Shown: piece after piece, positions 38,111-48,528 of the stretch | How the letters are laid out: every line of letters starts with the position of its first letter | Position numbering within the stretch: position 1 is the first letter of the stretch | Assembly: GCA_019022495.1 (NCBI GenBank) | Contig: JAFEKR010000009.1 | Span: 186,001-250,000 of the forward strand | Direction of reading: 5' to 3' | From: Epichloe hybrida | Lineage: Eukaryota; Ascomycota; Sordariomycetes; Hypocreales; Clavicipitaceae | Length of the DNA stretch: 64,000 nucleotides | The notes under the pieces: model-generated | What the model was told of the DNA's origin: nothing | The model's input: only the letters and a program-made list of their open reading frames with translations | The model's database searches: none | Position numbers and translations under genes: made by a program

Positions 38111-38394
38111 CTTGGATTCGGGGGGGACTGTTGGTCTGTTGGTGAAGAAAGAAAAGGGGTGTGGGTTTTGTGGTGGTGTTTGGGCTTGTGCGTTCAAGTT
38201 GGATCTTTTTTTTTTTTTTTTTTCTTTTTTCCGGCGATAACCTCGTGCTTCTTATAGATTCGTGCGTCCTTGGTCCTGCTGGCCGTTTCCTCCCAGGAAT
38301 CTGCCAAGTCGTATGCTTCGCCGCCGGGGGGAATGAATGCCAGGCAGACTTCCCCCCCCACACGAGTCAACGAGTGTCGCCATTGAGAGACTTT
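38111..38394 (-). promoter_or_regulatory. Promoter of the secreted-protein gene, shortened by a retrotransposon
   Basis: Only 284 bp separate the start codon from the Copia-3 target duplication. On the minus strand there is a TATAAG box (38251-38256), about 140 bp before the ATG, followed by an A-rich run (T run at 38204-38223 on the plus strand). Any regulatory sites further upstream were moved about 5.4 kb away by the insertion. Confidence 0.5.
38251..38256 (-). promoter_or_regulatory. TATA-like box of the secreted-protein gene
   Basis: TCTATAAGAAG on the minus strand, about 140 bp upstream of the chosen ATG. Confidence 0.4.
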
Positions 38395-38399
38395 GTCTT

Positions 38400-38630
38400 T
38401 GTCAAGGTAGGGGTGTAAATGGATGATAGAAAGCGTTCAATTTGGTCAATCAGAGGTGCAGACAGCACCTGACTTTTATACCTAAAAGGTACATAGTGCG
38501 CTATAGTAATAACTAGTCTATAGAGGTACTTCTAATATATTATATTTACTAATATTTAACCTTATATTTTATCCCTATTAATACGCGTTACTCTTATATA
38601 ACCTATACTTTAAGGGAGCTCTCCTTAACA
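38400..38630 (-). repeat. Copia-3 3' LTR (231 bp)
   Basis: The outer 90 bp (38400-38490) keep C and G, while the inner part is RIP-mutated compared with 43605-43835. Confidence 0.9.
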
Positions 38631-41600
38631 CACCCCCCTTAGCTAAGATATTTATTAAAGCTAAAGATTATAGGTATAGGAAGAGATTATAATAATTTTC
38701 TAGTGTTATAATTAAGCGGGAATTTCCTATAAGCTAATCTAGTAATAGAATTCCTTATATATCTGCCCTAATAAAGGCTTTATAAAGCTATTAGTAAGTA
38801 TCTTAGAGGTCTTTAACTAATTTACCTTAATATTACCTAAGGTATATTACTCTTAAATTTATATTTAATTTATATTAAGATACTTTAGACTAGTTTAAAG
38901 CCTTCTTTCCTTATATTCTATAATATAAATTGTTTACTTATTATTACACTAGATAATTAATTAAGAAAGGACTTATACGCTAATATTATAAAGTAGTTTA
39001 CCTAGAGATATACACTTTTTTACTCTATAATTTAATATAAAGAGCTTTGCTTCTATGCTTAAGGTTATTATATAATATTACCTCCTAGACTTCTAATTAA
39101 TTATAGCTCTATATATAATAAAGACATAGCCTTATATTAATTTCTAAGTATTAGGGTTATTACTAAGAGAGGCATTAGTACTAGAGAAAAGCGTGTTAAA
39201 GCTATTCGCTCCTAAGTATTAAATATATAGCTTCCTTGTATTCTAAGCATACATTAGAGTAGCCTTTATAAGCTTAATATGCTTTATTAAAGGGTTTGTT
39301 ATAAAGAAGGCTAGCTTTAAAGCTATAAAGGCTATATTAGGTCTTCTAATAATGTAAAGATAAACTAAAGAGCTAATAACTACTCTATAGTAATTAATCT
39401 CTTTATTAGTGGCCTTGCTATTATTTAGGATAATTATAGCTATTATTAAAGGTGTTATAATTAAGCTCTTTAAATTATTATTAATAATATTAGGGATAAA
39501 CTTCTAAGCTATCTTTTAAATATATGATTCCTATAATAACTATATCTCTTTAGTATTACGATTCCTAATGATTTTAATGCCTAGGAATCACTTTAAATTA
39601 CCTTAGTCTTTAATATCTAGACTGTTTATTAACTGCTTATGTAGCTCTTTAAATTCTACTTTAAATCCGTTTAGAAACAGCACTATAATATTATTAATAT
39701 AAAAAAACAGGATAAATCTGCCTTTTATAAAGATATATAGGTCTTCTTTCCCTTAGATAAAGCTAAGATTTAATAGGAATTACGTTAGGTATAGAAACCA
39801 TTATTAGGGAGCTTCCTATAGCCTATATAATGCTCTAGTTATCTTCTAGAGATAACCTTATATATTTATACCCTCTAGTGGCTTATAGAAGATAGGTTCT
39901 TTAAGTTTTATATATAGGAAAGCATTCTAAATATTATATTAACATGTGTTAAGATTATTAGCATAGCAAATAGCTAGTAACATACACAGAGATTATAAAG
40001 TAAGTGTAGTAATGTAGTTATTAAGGTTATCCTTTAGTTATTAGTTACCTTAGACTACTATTTAAGCCTTAAACTTTATAATAATACCTTTTTTATTAGT
40101 TTTATACTTAAAAACCTATCTAAGGTTAATAATTTCCTTAAGATTAAATAATTTATCTAGTATATTCTCCTAGTAGTTTAAGGATTAAAGCTTTAAAAGC
40201 TCCTTTATAATTACTTCCTTCTAGTGGTTATAATACGCTAAGGCTATTACCTAATAATAATATATAGGTTCTAGAGGCATATCTTTAATATATAAACTAT
40301 ATTAAGTTCCTTAGAATACTATTAAGAAAGCAAAAGAAAACTATACTTACTTAGCTTTTCTTATTTCCTTTCTTTAATATTTCCTAGTAATAATATTATT
40401 TATATTAATACCATTATTATAGGGACTGTAATTCTCTATAGCTTTACTACCTTTTATAGTAAATTTACTAGTCTCTATAGTAATTACTATATAATTAGCT
40501 ATTACCTTACTTATAAATTTATTAATCTTATAAAATAGCGTATTATTACCTTATACCTAAAGCTCTAAGTTCTTTATAATAACTAGCGCCTTCTAAGAGA
40601 AGTTAGAAGGGGTTAAAAGTGCACTAGAAAGGTTCTCTTTATTCCCTATTATATAAGGAGGTGTTTTTGCTTTAAACTACTTATTTTCCTAGCCTATAGC
40701 TAATAGTAAAGAGATAGGATTATTCTCTTTAAGCTTTATTCTAATAAGATCTTAACTAATCTCCTTATTAAGGTCTTTAGCTTTAAGCTCTTTAAGTAAC
40801 TTAATTATTAATATCTTCTCCTATTAAGCTAATTCTAGCTTTTCTTCTAGCTTAAAGAAGGAGTTCTTATTAAACTAAACACATACTAATATAATAACCT
40901 TATAATTACAAAGCAAAGGCACCTATATAATATATTATAACTTACCTCTATAACTAATAAGGTATTTAATATAAGCTTTTTGCTTTAACTATAGTATTAC
41001 GTAGTATGATTTAATATGCTCTAGAGCCTTTATTATTATTAGAAAAGCCTTATATCTATAAGCTTATAGATATATAATTAAAGGCTTTTAAACCTCTAAT
41101 ATCTATAAATAGGCTAGGACTGTTTTCCATGCCTAATTTTACTAGAGTTTATAAGGTATAAACTAATTCCTATAATATTTAAAGGGTGTTTTATTTAGTA
41201 AATAAACTACTATATTAAAGACTTTATTATTAAGTTCTAAAGGAAGGTAAGCTTTAAGGCTTAATATATAAGCCTTTTACTTAACCACCCCCCTAGATCT
41301 CTTTGCCTTTCTATTTTAACTAGGCGTTAAGAGAGCTAAATTATAGACTATAATACTAGTAAAGGCTATCTTATCTCTTATACTCTCTGTAAATAAAGCC
41401 TTTTTAATATTACTATATAAAAAGCATAGTTAAACCCTAAATTATATATATAAGAACGCTATTATTATATAAAAGCTATTATGAATTTTATCTTTAGTCT
41501 TAAATAAATAGAAGAAACACATTAAGGTTATAAGGCATATAAAAACACACTAATACTAATTACTATTTTAGTAAGGAGAGTTATAATACTTTAGATTAAC

Positions 41601-43424
41601 TAAAAGGCTATATCTAGGTCCCTAAGGAAGCCCTTCTAGTGTAACCTATAATCTCTAGCGCTTAGCTTTACCTATAGTATAAATCTTATACTCTATAAGC
41701 TTAGGTCCTATTAATTTAACGCTAAGGGTAGTGTTTATAATCTTTATAAAGGCCTTCTTGCCTAGATAACTATATTATTAATACTAAAGCTCCGCATCTC
41801 CTTTTATAGGTAGCCTTAGTGCTTTACTAGTTATAGTGTAAGCCTCTTTTAGGTTATCTAAGAGTATAGATAAAATATAAAGCTTATTAATATTATAAAG
41901 TTTAGTAATAGGATACTTTCCTTAGAATAGGAAGCTCTTCTTCTAGTTCTAATAGATCCTTGCCTTTATTAGAATTATTGCTAATACTAGGTTTACATAG
42001 AATTCTAGAATTAGCAAAGCACTTTACACTATAATCCTTCTTAGTCTTTATAATACTAGATCTATAATAGATATATAGACTAGTCCTTATCCTAAGGATA
42101 TATAGATTATGCCTTTAGCTCTAACCTCTATTATAATAGTTCTATTAAACTTAGACTATTTAAACTAATAAATATTATTAAAAATATAAACATTAGCTCT
42201 AGAATTATAGATAACTATATTCTAATTCCCTTTAGAGCTATCTATAGCGTTTAAAGTTAAATACATAACTTCCCTTAAAGGTTAAGAGCTTTATAAGTAT
42301 ATAAATAATAATACATTTGCAGTCTTCTCTCCTAGAGTTACTATAAGTAAGTTATTCATTAGGTTCTATAAGGGGATAATAATATTGCCGCTTTTCTCCC
42401 TTTTCTCTAGCTTCTAACTTATAGCTTTTAATCTCTCTTATAAGTTCTCCTTTAGATATCTCTTAATATTATCCTTAGAGTTCTTTCTAACTTCCTAATC
42501 CTTAGGAGTAACCTCTAGCTTATAAAGAGCTTTAAATAAATTATAGGATTCCTACCACTTTAATATATTATAAATATTATAACTAGAGTATCTAGGGCAC
42601 TTCCTTCGCTCTAATCTATTCTAACTATTTAATCTATTAGTAATAATAGCGTTATTAGCTAATTTTATTATTATTAAGCTCTAAGGAGCTTTATAATCTC
42701 TTTTAAACTTACTAACTACCTTAAGGAAGCTATTATTCTCTCCTTTATTAAGTAAGTTATTTTATTTCTTCTAAAATACCTTAAATTTGCTTTAAAGAGA
42801 GATAATAAACTTATATAGTATTATCTCCTTAGTCTATTAAGTCTTAAGATCTAGATAATTTCTCTATAGTACCTTTATTATTATAGCTTACTTATACTAA
42901 TTATAAGTACCTTTAGCTTATAAGTAATTATTAAGGTAATTCTCTATAAGGATAAGCATTTTCTTAGTATTTAGCTTATATTAATTATAAAGAAGCTTAA
43001 GTATCCTATAGGTATAATATTAAACTAACTCCTTTTCCTTTACTTTAGTGTTAAAGTTAAGAGAGTCTTATATATTCTTTATAAGGGTCTTATAAATATA
43101 TTCCCTAATCTTTAGTATTTACTTTAATAGGTTTATATACTTTATAAGGTTAAATTAAAGCTCTTTATATTTAAAGTTAAATTAGTCCTTTATATCTTTA
43201 TAAGTAATCTTCTAATCTTTAAGAGCGTTAGGGTTATTTAGTATAATCTCTAGTTATAGACCCCTCTAGGAGTACGTAAGTATTATAGGTTCTTTAAGTA
43301 ATTTAACCTTATTAGGATTAATATACTCCTAAACACTATATAATTTCGCGTAGTTCTTAACCTAGGTAAATCACTTAATCTAATCCTTCTCTAATAATAA
43401 CACTATATTTAGAGTTTCTTTAGA

Positions 43425-43427
43425 CAT
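43425..43427 (-). pseudogene. Start codon of Copia-3 gag (RIP-broken)
   Basis: The ATG opens a frame reading MSKETLNIVLLLEKD before the first RIP stop (TAG from TGG), and the frame stays recognisable for at least 70 codons. It lies 178 bp inside the 5' LTR. Confidence 0.65.
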
Positions 43428-43604
43428 TATAAAGGGGAATATATTAGTTAACTAAAGCGTAGGATAAGGGTTTTAACTAATTAATATAACAAAGGGGTAA
43501 TTATCTTGTAATATAGGTAAGCGTTAATTAATAATATTTAACAGAGCTTATATCTTTAATAATAATTAATAAAAATAGTAATTAAAGCCTCCTAGGCTTA
43601 TAAC

Positions 43605-43835
43605 TATTAAGGTAAGGGTGTAAATAAATAATAGAAAGCGTTTAATTTAGTTAATTAGAGGTGTAAATAGCACCTAACTTTTATACCTAAAAGGTACATA
43701 GTGCGCTATAGTAATAACTAGTCTACAGAAGTACTTCTAATACATTATATTTACTAATGTCTAACCTCGCGTTTTATCCCTGTTAATGCGCGCTGCCCTC
43801 ATATAACCTATGCTTCAAGGGAGCTCTCCCTGACA
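43605..43835 (-). repeat. Copia-3 5' LTR (231 bp)
   Basis: Partner of 38400-38630. Here the outer part (about 43770-43835) is unmutated and the inner part RIP-mutated. On the coding strand a TTATATGAGG TATA-like box lies near 43800. Confidence 0.9.
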
Positions 43836-43840
43836 GTCTT

Positions 43841-44296
43841 GCATGTTTGCTCGTGGGCTGGGGAAAATCTACAATCTTGCGGCATGTGCGCCCCACCCCC
43901 CCTTCCCCCCTCGTGGATGGCTTGGATTATATCCTCTCCATCCATGAATGGAAACGTTCACGATGGGTCTCAGATTGTCCCAACTGCGGCATGGAAAAGC
44001 GCGTTGCAATTCATGGACAGCGCTGGCTTTTGGGACCCACGGGCATATTCATTCCAGGGAAAAACCCCGTTCGTGGGAAGCGCCGCACCGAGGAATTTTG
44101 GAACGACGCTCAATCGCTGGTATGGCGAGGTGCTGGGTCTGAGACTCGTTCGTTGCCGGGGCACGAAAATGGCGTCGACGTATCTTTGTCAACTTGGGCT
44201 GTGGGCGGGCAAAAGTTGCTCGAGCGGGGTGTCTTGTGTGCTTCAATTCGTGTGGGGAGATGCTGCGGATGGGATTTCGAAAACATGCCCGTTGGG
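43841..44296. other. GC-rich unique DNA at the start of island 2; no supported gene
   Basis: About 450 bp of non-RIP DNA. Frames of 150-170 codons exist in two overlapping registers on the plus strand and in others on the minus strand. None shows a domain, signal peptide or consistent splice signal, so they are probably chance frames in GC-rich DNA. Before Copia-3 inserted, this stretch was next to the promoter of the secreted-protein gene and may be its upstream part. Confidence 0.5.
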
Positions 44297-44663
44297 GCAA
44301 CTAAACACGCACATGTCGGAAATTGAAGACGCATATGCCATTCCTAATCGAGATAGATAGCTTACTTGCCTATTTTTAGTGTTACTTATGTCTGTTAATC
44401 TTTATAGCTTTATTAAGTATTCCCTGAAAATCGCTATAAGGAGGAGCCTACTCTGTAGTTAAGTGCGATTTATTCACTATAACCCGCTAGCAGGGCACCC
44501 GCGATAGCTTCAAAAATACAGAACTTGACAAAGCTACGAAGATTAATAGATGCGGGCCACACTAAAAACAGGTGGGTGGGCTGTCTATCCCGATTAGGAC
44601 TAACGGCATATGCGTGTTCAATTTTTGACATATGCGTGTTTAGGCGTCCTGCCCGTTGGGAGA
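44297..44663. mobile_element. MITE family M1, copy 1 (about 367 bp)
   Basis: Imperfect terminal inverted repeats of about 90-100 bp: the left arm (44297-44400) contains CTAAACACGCACATGTC and GACGCATATGCC, and the right arm (44560-44663) is its reverse complement with small indels. Both arms share an inner TTTTTAGTGT block. There is no coding capacity. A related pair of arms at 44943-45045 and 45690-45763 gives a second copy. Exact ends and target duplication are not resolved. Confidence 0.6.
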
Positions 44664-44942
44664 AAAAAAAAAAAAAACCGCGATCGAGGAGGCATGGTCC
44701 CCTTCCTTTCTTCTTCCTGCTTCCGCCGTCTCTTGAGGGACCGTGAGGCGGCCCACGGCCAGGAAGTGTCTGTTACGGGTGAGACATCTCATCTGTTTAG
44801 ATGATGCACTACTCCTGCATCTCGATGGAGGGAGACGTCGTGTTTGTGCCATCCCCCGCAGCGGAGGCGTCCGCAGAGTCATGAAGTCATGGAGATCGTT
44901 CCGAAACATCCGGAGCAAATCCCATCAGGTGAGTTGATGGGG
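44664..44942. other. Spacer between the M1 copies
   Basis: GC-rich, with an A14 run near 44663-44676. No domain-bearing frame; I see no gene. Confidence 0.4.
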
Positions 44943-45763
44943 TCACTAAACGCGCAAACGCGCATATATCGCGTTAGTCCTTGTAATTTTGGAAGGACGG
45001 TCCCCAAACCTAATTTTAGTGTGGCTCGCGTCTGTTCAATTTCGCTATTAATTTAACATACCTGTGTGTGCGATATGCCTCATTATTGCGCTGTTATGTT
45101 GCGTTATAAGGCCTTACAATAATAAAAAGGAAGGAAGAATTTCTACAATACAACCCCTGAATTATTTTTTAAATCTACATAAGAGAAGTAATTGAGCTAA
45201 TGAACTGTTGTTGGCTAGGAAATGAAAGAGATAAGGCCTAGTACATTTAAGCACAAATTAGTACTAGGAACTTACATGGAAATTTACGTATCTTCTAGAA
45301 ACGTAATATACCTTGCGTATTTTCCTTATAGCTCTTTATTAATAGTATTACCTTGTAAGAAGCCAGAAGGTGTGCTGGATTCCCCAAAAGACCAAAAGAT
45401 CCGCCAATGCTAGCCGTTGCTAACATGGCACCTTACAATTGATTATAAGACCTGTCACCTAGGGCCTCATCCTTTATGTGGTCCCTGTACACAGCGCCTC
45501 ACATACCTACAGCTAATCATAGCTATTAGAGAAAAACGAACAACTAGGGCATGTAAATGTATAAAATAATTCAGGGGGTGTATTATATAGAAGAGGTTAT
45601 AAGTATTATAAGCGTTGTAGTAAGTTACTTGCATTTGCTACTAAGAAGAGGTAGAATATTTAGCATGGGATTATGTGAAGAAGTACTTCTTCCGTTTTAG
45701 GACTAACGCGATATGTGCATTCAAAAACCGCGACACGCGCGTTTATACCTCGGATTCAATGAG
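44943..45763. mobile_element. MITE family M1, copy 2, interrupted by another MITE
   Basis: Arms CACTAAACGCGC...CGCGTTAGTCC (44945-45000, with the inner AATTTTAGTGTGGCTCGCG near 45013) and the inverse AGGACTAACGCGATATG...GCGCGTTTATACC (45702-45757). Removing the nested element at 45146-45585 and one TA leaves about 380 bp, close to the size of copy 1. The internal sequence differs from copy 1. Confidence 0.5.
45146..45585. mobile_element. Tc1/mariner-type MITE (440 bp), nested in M1 copy 2
   Basis: Terminal inverted repeats CAATACAACCCCTGAATTAT and, at the right end, the inverse of TAATACACCCCCTGAATTAT, flanked by TA (45144-45145 and 45586-45587). A TA duplication and a CCCCTG-containing terminus fit Tc1/mariner-type elements. 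No transposase frame remains; one 63-codon frame inside (45222-45413) has no recognisable motif. Confidence 0.65.
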
Positions 45764-45770
45764 CATGTAC

Positions 45771-46036
45771 AGTCCACCCCCTGTTTGATTTTACACATCT
45801 ACATAACTAGGGGTAGCAGGCCAATCACATACTAAACCGAACATTAGCGTAGCACTAAGCGAGGTGAGATATACCTAAAATTACATATATCTTACTAGGC
45901 CTTCCTAGTACCTCTTACTAGTGTAAAAACCCCTGTAGTATCCCTAATAGCTTCACCTACAAGAGCCACTAAGAGCTGACAGTGGTCGCCCCGCGTGGGG
46001 CTTGTAGTCGTGTAAAATCAAACAGGGGTCGGACTG
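45771..46036. mobile_element. Tc1/mariner-type MITE (266 bp), TA target duplication
   Basis: Terminal inverted repeats of about 28 bp with few mismatches: left CAGTCCACCCCCTGTTTGAT, right its inverse ending ACAGGGGTCGGACTG, flanked by TA at 45769-45770 and 46037-46038. The interior is AT-rich and non-coding. It begins 7 bp after M1 copy 2. Confidence 0.8.
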
Positions 46037-46137
46037 TAGACTGATAAAATCATGGCGTTCGGGTGGAATTGGCAGGGATGGAAAAAGGAGAAGGAGGGAA
46101 AGGGGGAGAGAATCTCCTTACGGAGCACATGTCTGTA

Positions 46138-46247
46138 AGCGTGTTCCACCTTGTGGGCCTATGAGCCCCGCAAATTTTATGTATCTCTTTATCTGATTGG
46201 ATACATACAGACCCTAGTTAGCGCGACTCCACAAGGTGGAACACGCT
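46138..46247. mobile_element. Tiny MITE (110 bp) with perfect 19-bp inverted ends
   Basis: AGCGTGTTCCACCTTGTGG at 46138-46156 and its exact reverse complement at 46229-46247, flanked by TA on both sides (46136-46137 and 46248-46249). 72 bp separate the arms. It lies about 400 bp upstream of the mannosidase ATG. Confidence 0.8.
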
Positions 46248-46654
46248 TAATAAACGGGAGATACCACCTCTCGACCACCTTGATCCGACCGGCAGATCCA
46301 AGTATCTCTGATCCGTACTCTCCTCGGTGTGGAGTAGTCTGTATTAGCCTGCGGAAATGAACAGCTGCAGGTCTGCAGAGTCTTCTGGCTCCAACGTCGG
46401 CTTGCCATGAGTCCATGACCCCCATGAGTCCATGACCCCTTGATCCCCATAGTCATAATGTCTTGGCTATATGGCGGCACGGGGAACGGAGGCCTCGGCA
46501 AGGTCAGGCGCAAGGTGATCCGTACTCTCCGCAGCGTCATGATGATTATATAAAAAAAAACCATCTTCCCTATGTTTCGGGGCCTCTTCGTCCCCTCGGC
46601 TTCCCTCTCTTTCTTCCCAGTGCTCCCATACCAAAAGAAAAAAAAGAAGAAAAA
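46248..46654 (+). promoter_or_regulatory. Promoter region of the GH47 gene
   Basis: It holds a TATA box TATATAAA at 46547-46554, 100 bp before the ATG. A 14-bp direct repeat GATCCGTACTCTCC occurs at 46310-46323 and 46517-46530. A 17-bp tandem duplication CCATGAGTCCATGACCC lies at 46405-46438. The repeats could be binding sites or simple duplications. A pyrimidine-rich leader and an A-rich stretch (AAAAGAAGAAAAA) precede the start codon. Confidence 0.5.
46547..46554 (+). promoter_or_regulatory. TATA box of the GH47 gene
   Basis: TATATAAA at 100 bp upstream of the start codon, followed by a pyrimidine-rich initiator-like segment. Confidence 0.55.
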
Positions 46655-48528
46655 ATGTCGGCCAAGGCTGGTCTCGCGCTGGCGGCACTGTTGCTTAGTA
46701 CCGTGAGTCCCGTGCTGGGAAGTCCCGCCGGTCCGTCGTGGAAAAGGGGTACGCCGCAGCCCGATCCAGCGAGAGCGTCCGAGGTCAAGAAGGTTTTTAG
46801 GACGGCATGGAACGGATACTATAAGAATGTGTTTCCCCATGATACACTGATGCCAATTAGCGGCGGATCCTCGGACGATAGGTACGCTTTGTTCAAGTCG
46901 TCCCTCATGACAATCACGCGACGTGTGTCGCAACAAGACAGACATACTGACGGCGCCGTGGCAGAAATGCCTGGGGTGTGACTGCAATTGACGCGCTCAG
47001 CACGGCCATCATCTTGGGAGAATCGGAGACCGTCAACCAGATCCTCAAGTACGTCCCCACGATAGACTTCACCACAACCAAGGAGGCGAATTCCACCGTC
47101 TCGCTCTTCGAAACAAACATTCGATACCTCGGCGGTCTCATTGCAGGTAAGAAAACCCCGTCCGCTTGTCTTCTCACCCGTCGCAGTCGCAGATAGATAA
47201 CACGAACTTCCGGTCGAGGAGACGGACCAAGTCGTGAGAACGAGCGCTAATGTTGCCGCCGCACACAAAGGCTACGACCTGCTCAAGGGCCCATCGAGGG
47301 GGCTCGTCAACGACGCCAACTCCAAATCTGTCGACGCCCTGCTGCATCAGGCTAAAACGCTCGCCGATAGCCTGAGCATTGCCTTCGACACGCCGACCGG
47401 TATTCCCGACGACGCAGTCCTCCTCAACCCAACCCGGCGGATCAACGGCTCGGACACGAACGGCCCTGCAGGCTTCGGCACCCTGGTGCTGGAATGGACT
47501 CGCCTGAGCGACCTGACGGGCAACAAGACGTATGCCAGGCTCGCCCAGAAAGCGCAGAAATACCTCGTCGAGCCCACCGGCGTCCCGGAAGCGTACCCAG
47601 GCCTGGTCGGCATCACGGTCAACATCAAGGATGGCCAGTTCACGAACAACAGGGGTGGCTGGGGAGGCGGCATCGACAGCTTCTACGAGTATCTCATCAA
47701 GATGTACCTGTACGACCCGAAAGAGTTTGCGCACTACAAGGATCGATGGGTCATCGCCGCCGACTCCACCATGAAGCATCTCGCATCCCACCCGACCTCG
47801 CGCAAGGACCTGACCTTCCTGGCCGGTCACAACGGTCCCAAAATCGTCCCCGCGTCCGGTCACCGTAAGTTCATGACTAGCAGCCTCCGCCTCCGCCTCG
47901 GGGTCCAGTAAAAAATAAAATAAAATAAAAAAACCCCCGACTAACCCAAAAAAAAAAAAAACCACAAGTGGCATCCTTTGCCGGAGGAAACTTCATCCTG
48001 GCCGGCGTGCTCCTCGACGAGCCAAAGTACACCGAGTTCGGCATCGCCCTCGCCAACTCCTACTACGAGACGTACGCGCAGACGGCGAGCAAGATCGGCC
48101 CCGAGGTGTTCCGCTGGGCCGCCGCCGGCAACGACGCGAAGCCCCCCACCGCCCAAGACGCCGACTTCTACTCCAAGGCTGGCTTCTGGGCCGTCTACAA
48201 GGACTACGTTCTGCGCCCGGAAACCATCGAGAGCCTGTACTACGCGTACCGCGTCACCGGCGACAAACGGTACCAGGACATGGCCTGGAAGGCCTTCACC
48301 GCCGTCCGCGACCGCTGCAGGGCCGGATCCGGCTTCTCGGGGCTGGGGGACGTGACGCGGGAGGATGGCGGGGAGAAGAACGACTTCCAGGAGAGCTTCT
48401 TCCTCGCCGAGACGCTCAAGTACGCGTATCTCGTCTTCGCGGAGGACTCCGAGGTTCATTTCCACGGTCGTGGGAAGAACCACTTTGTGTACAATACCGA
48501 GGCGCATCCCTTCAGGGTGCGCGGCTAG
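46655..48528 (+). CDS. GH47 class I alpha-1,2-mannosidase, secreted
   Basis: Predicted 520-residue enzyme that trims alpha-1,2-linked mannose from N-glycans, in the secretory pathway or outside the cell. Exons 46655-46881, 46965-47146, 47271-47864 and 47969-48528. The junctions rebuild GH47 motifs: [39 protein letters not shown] and [11 protein letters not shown]. Other motifs are [53 protein letters not shown] and the C-terminal NTEAHPFR, whose Thr binds the catalytic calcium in known members. The signal peptide is [22 protein letters not shown]; Asn sites for glycosylation include NST, NGS and NKT. The length matches secreted fungal enzymes (about 510). Odd points: introns 2 and 3 must end in AAG rather than CAG/TAG, and the two cysteines of the conserved disulfide are Ser337 and Ser365. 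MITEs lie upstream, and a truncated LTR starts 62 bp after the stop. Confidence 0.9.

Larger units (their letters stand above)
38400..43835 (-). mobile_element. Copia-3: complete Ty1/Copia element, RIP-mutated, GTCTT target duplication
   Basis: Two LTRs of exactly 231 bp enclose 4974 bp, flanked by GTCTT (38395-38399 and 43836-43840). The ends are TGTCA...TGACA. The coding strand is minus: the polypurine tract AAGGGGGGTG (rc of 38631-38640) abuts the left (3') LTR. Gag starts at ATG 43427-43425 (MSKETLN, then KNYAKLYSV and EYINPNKVKLLKEP read through stops). The reverse transcriptase gives LFFYINNIIVLF and FKELHKQL near 39715-39640, a RIP form of the YVDDIIVL box. The RNase H/3' end lies near 38800. 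C-to-T and G-to-A changes have destroyed all long frames. The element sits between the two gene islands. Confidence 0.9.

Noticed and set aside
37716..38363. 215-codon minus-strand frame overlapping the secreted-protein gene
   Set aside because: Arg/Pro-rich alternate register. The chosen frame has a signal peptide, spaced cysteines and a GPI-like tail.
44283..44296. GCCCGTTGGGG shared by both flanks of M1 copy 1, considered as a target duplication
   Set aside because: Too long and imperfect (GCCCGTTGGGAG on the right) for a simple target duplication, and not found at M1 copy 2.
43839..44360. 173-codon plus-strand frame starting near the Copia-3 border
   Set aside because: It starts at the target-duplication border and runs into M1 MITE copy 1. 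A 159-codon frame overlaps it in another register; composition-driven, no domain.
44525..44937. Several 64-92 codon frames on both strands
   Set aside because: Mutually overlapping, Arg/Ser-rich, crossing the MITE arm and an A14 run; no supporting signal.
47174..47974. 266-codon minus-strand frame
   Set aside because: Antisense shadow of the GH47 gene, whose plus strand carries clear family motifs; it also reads through GH47 introns.
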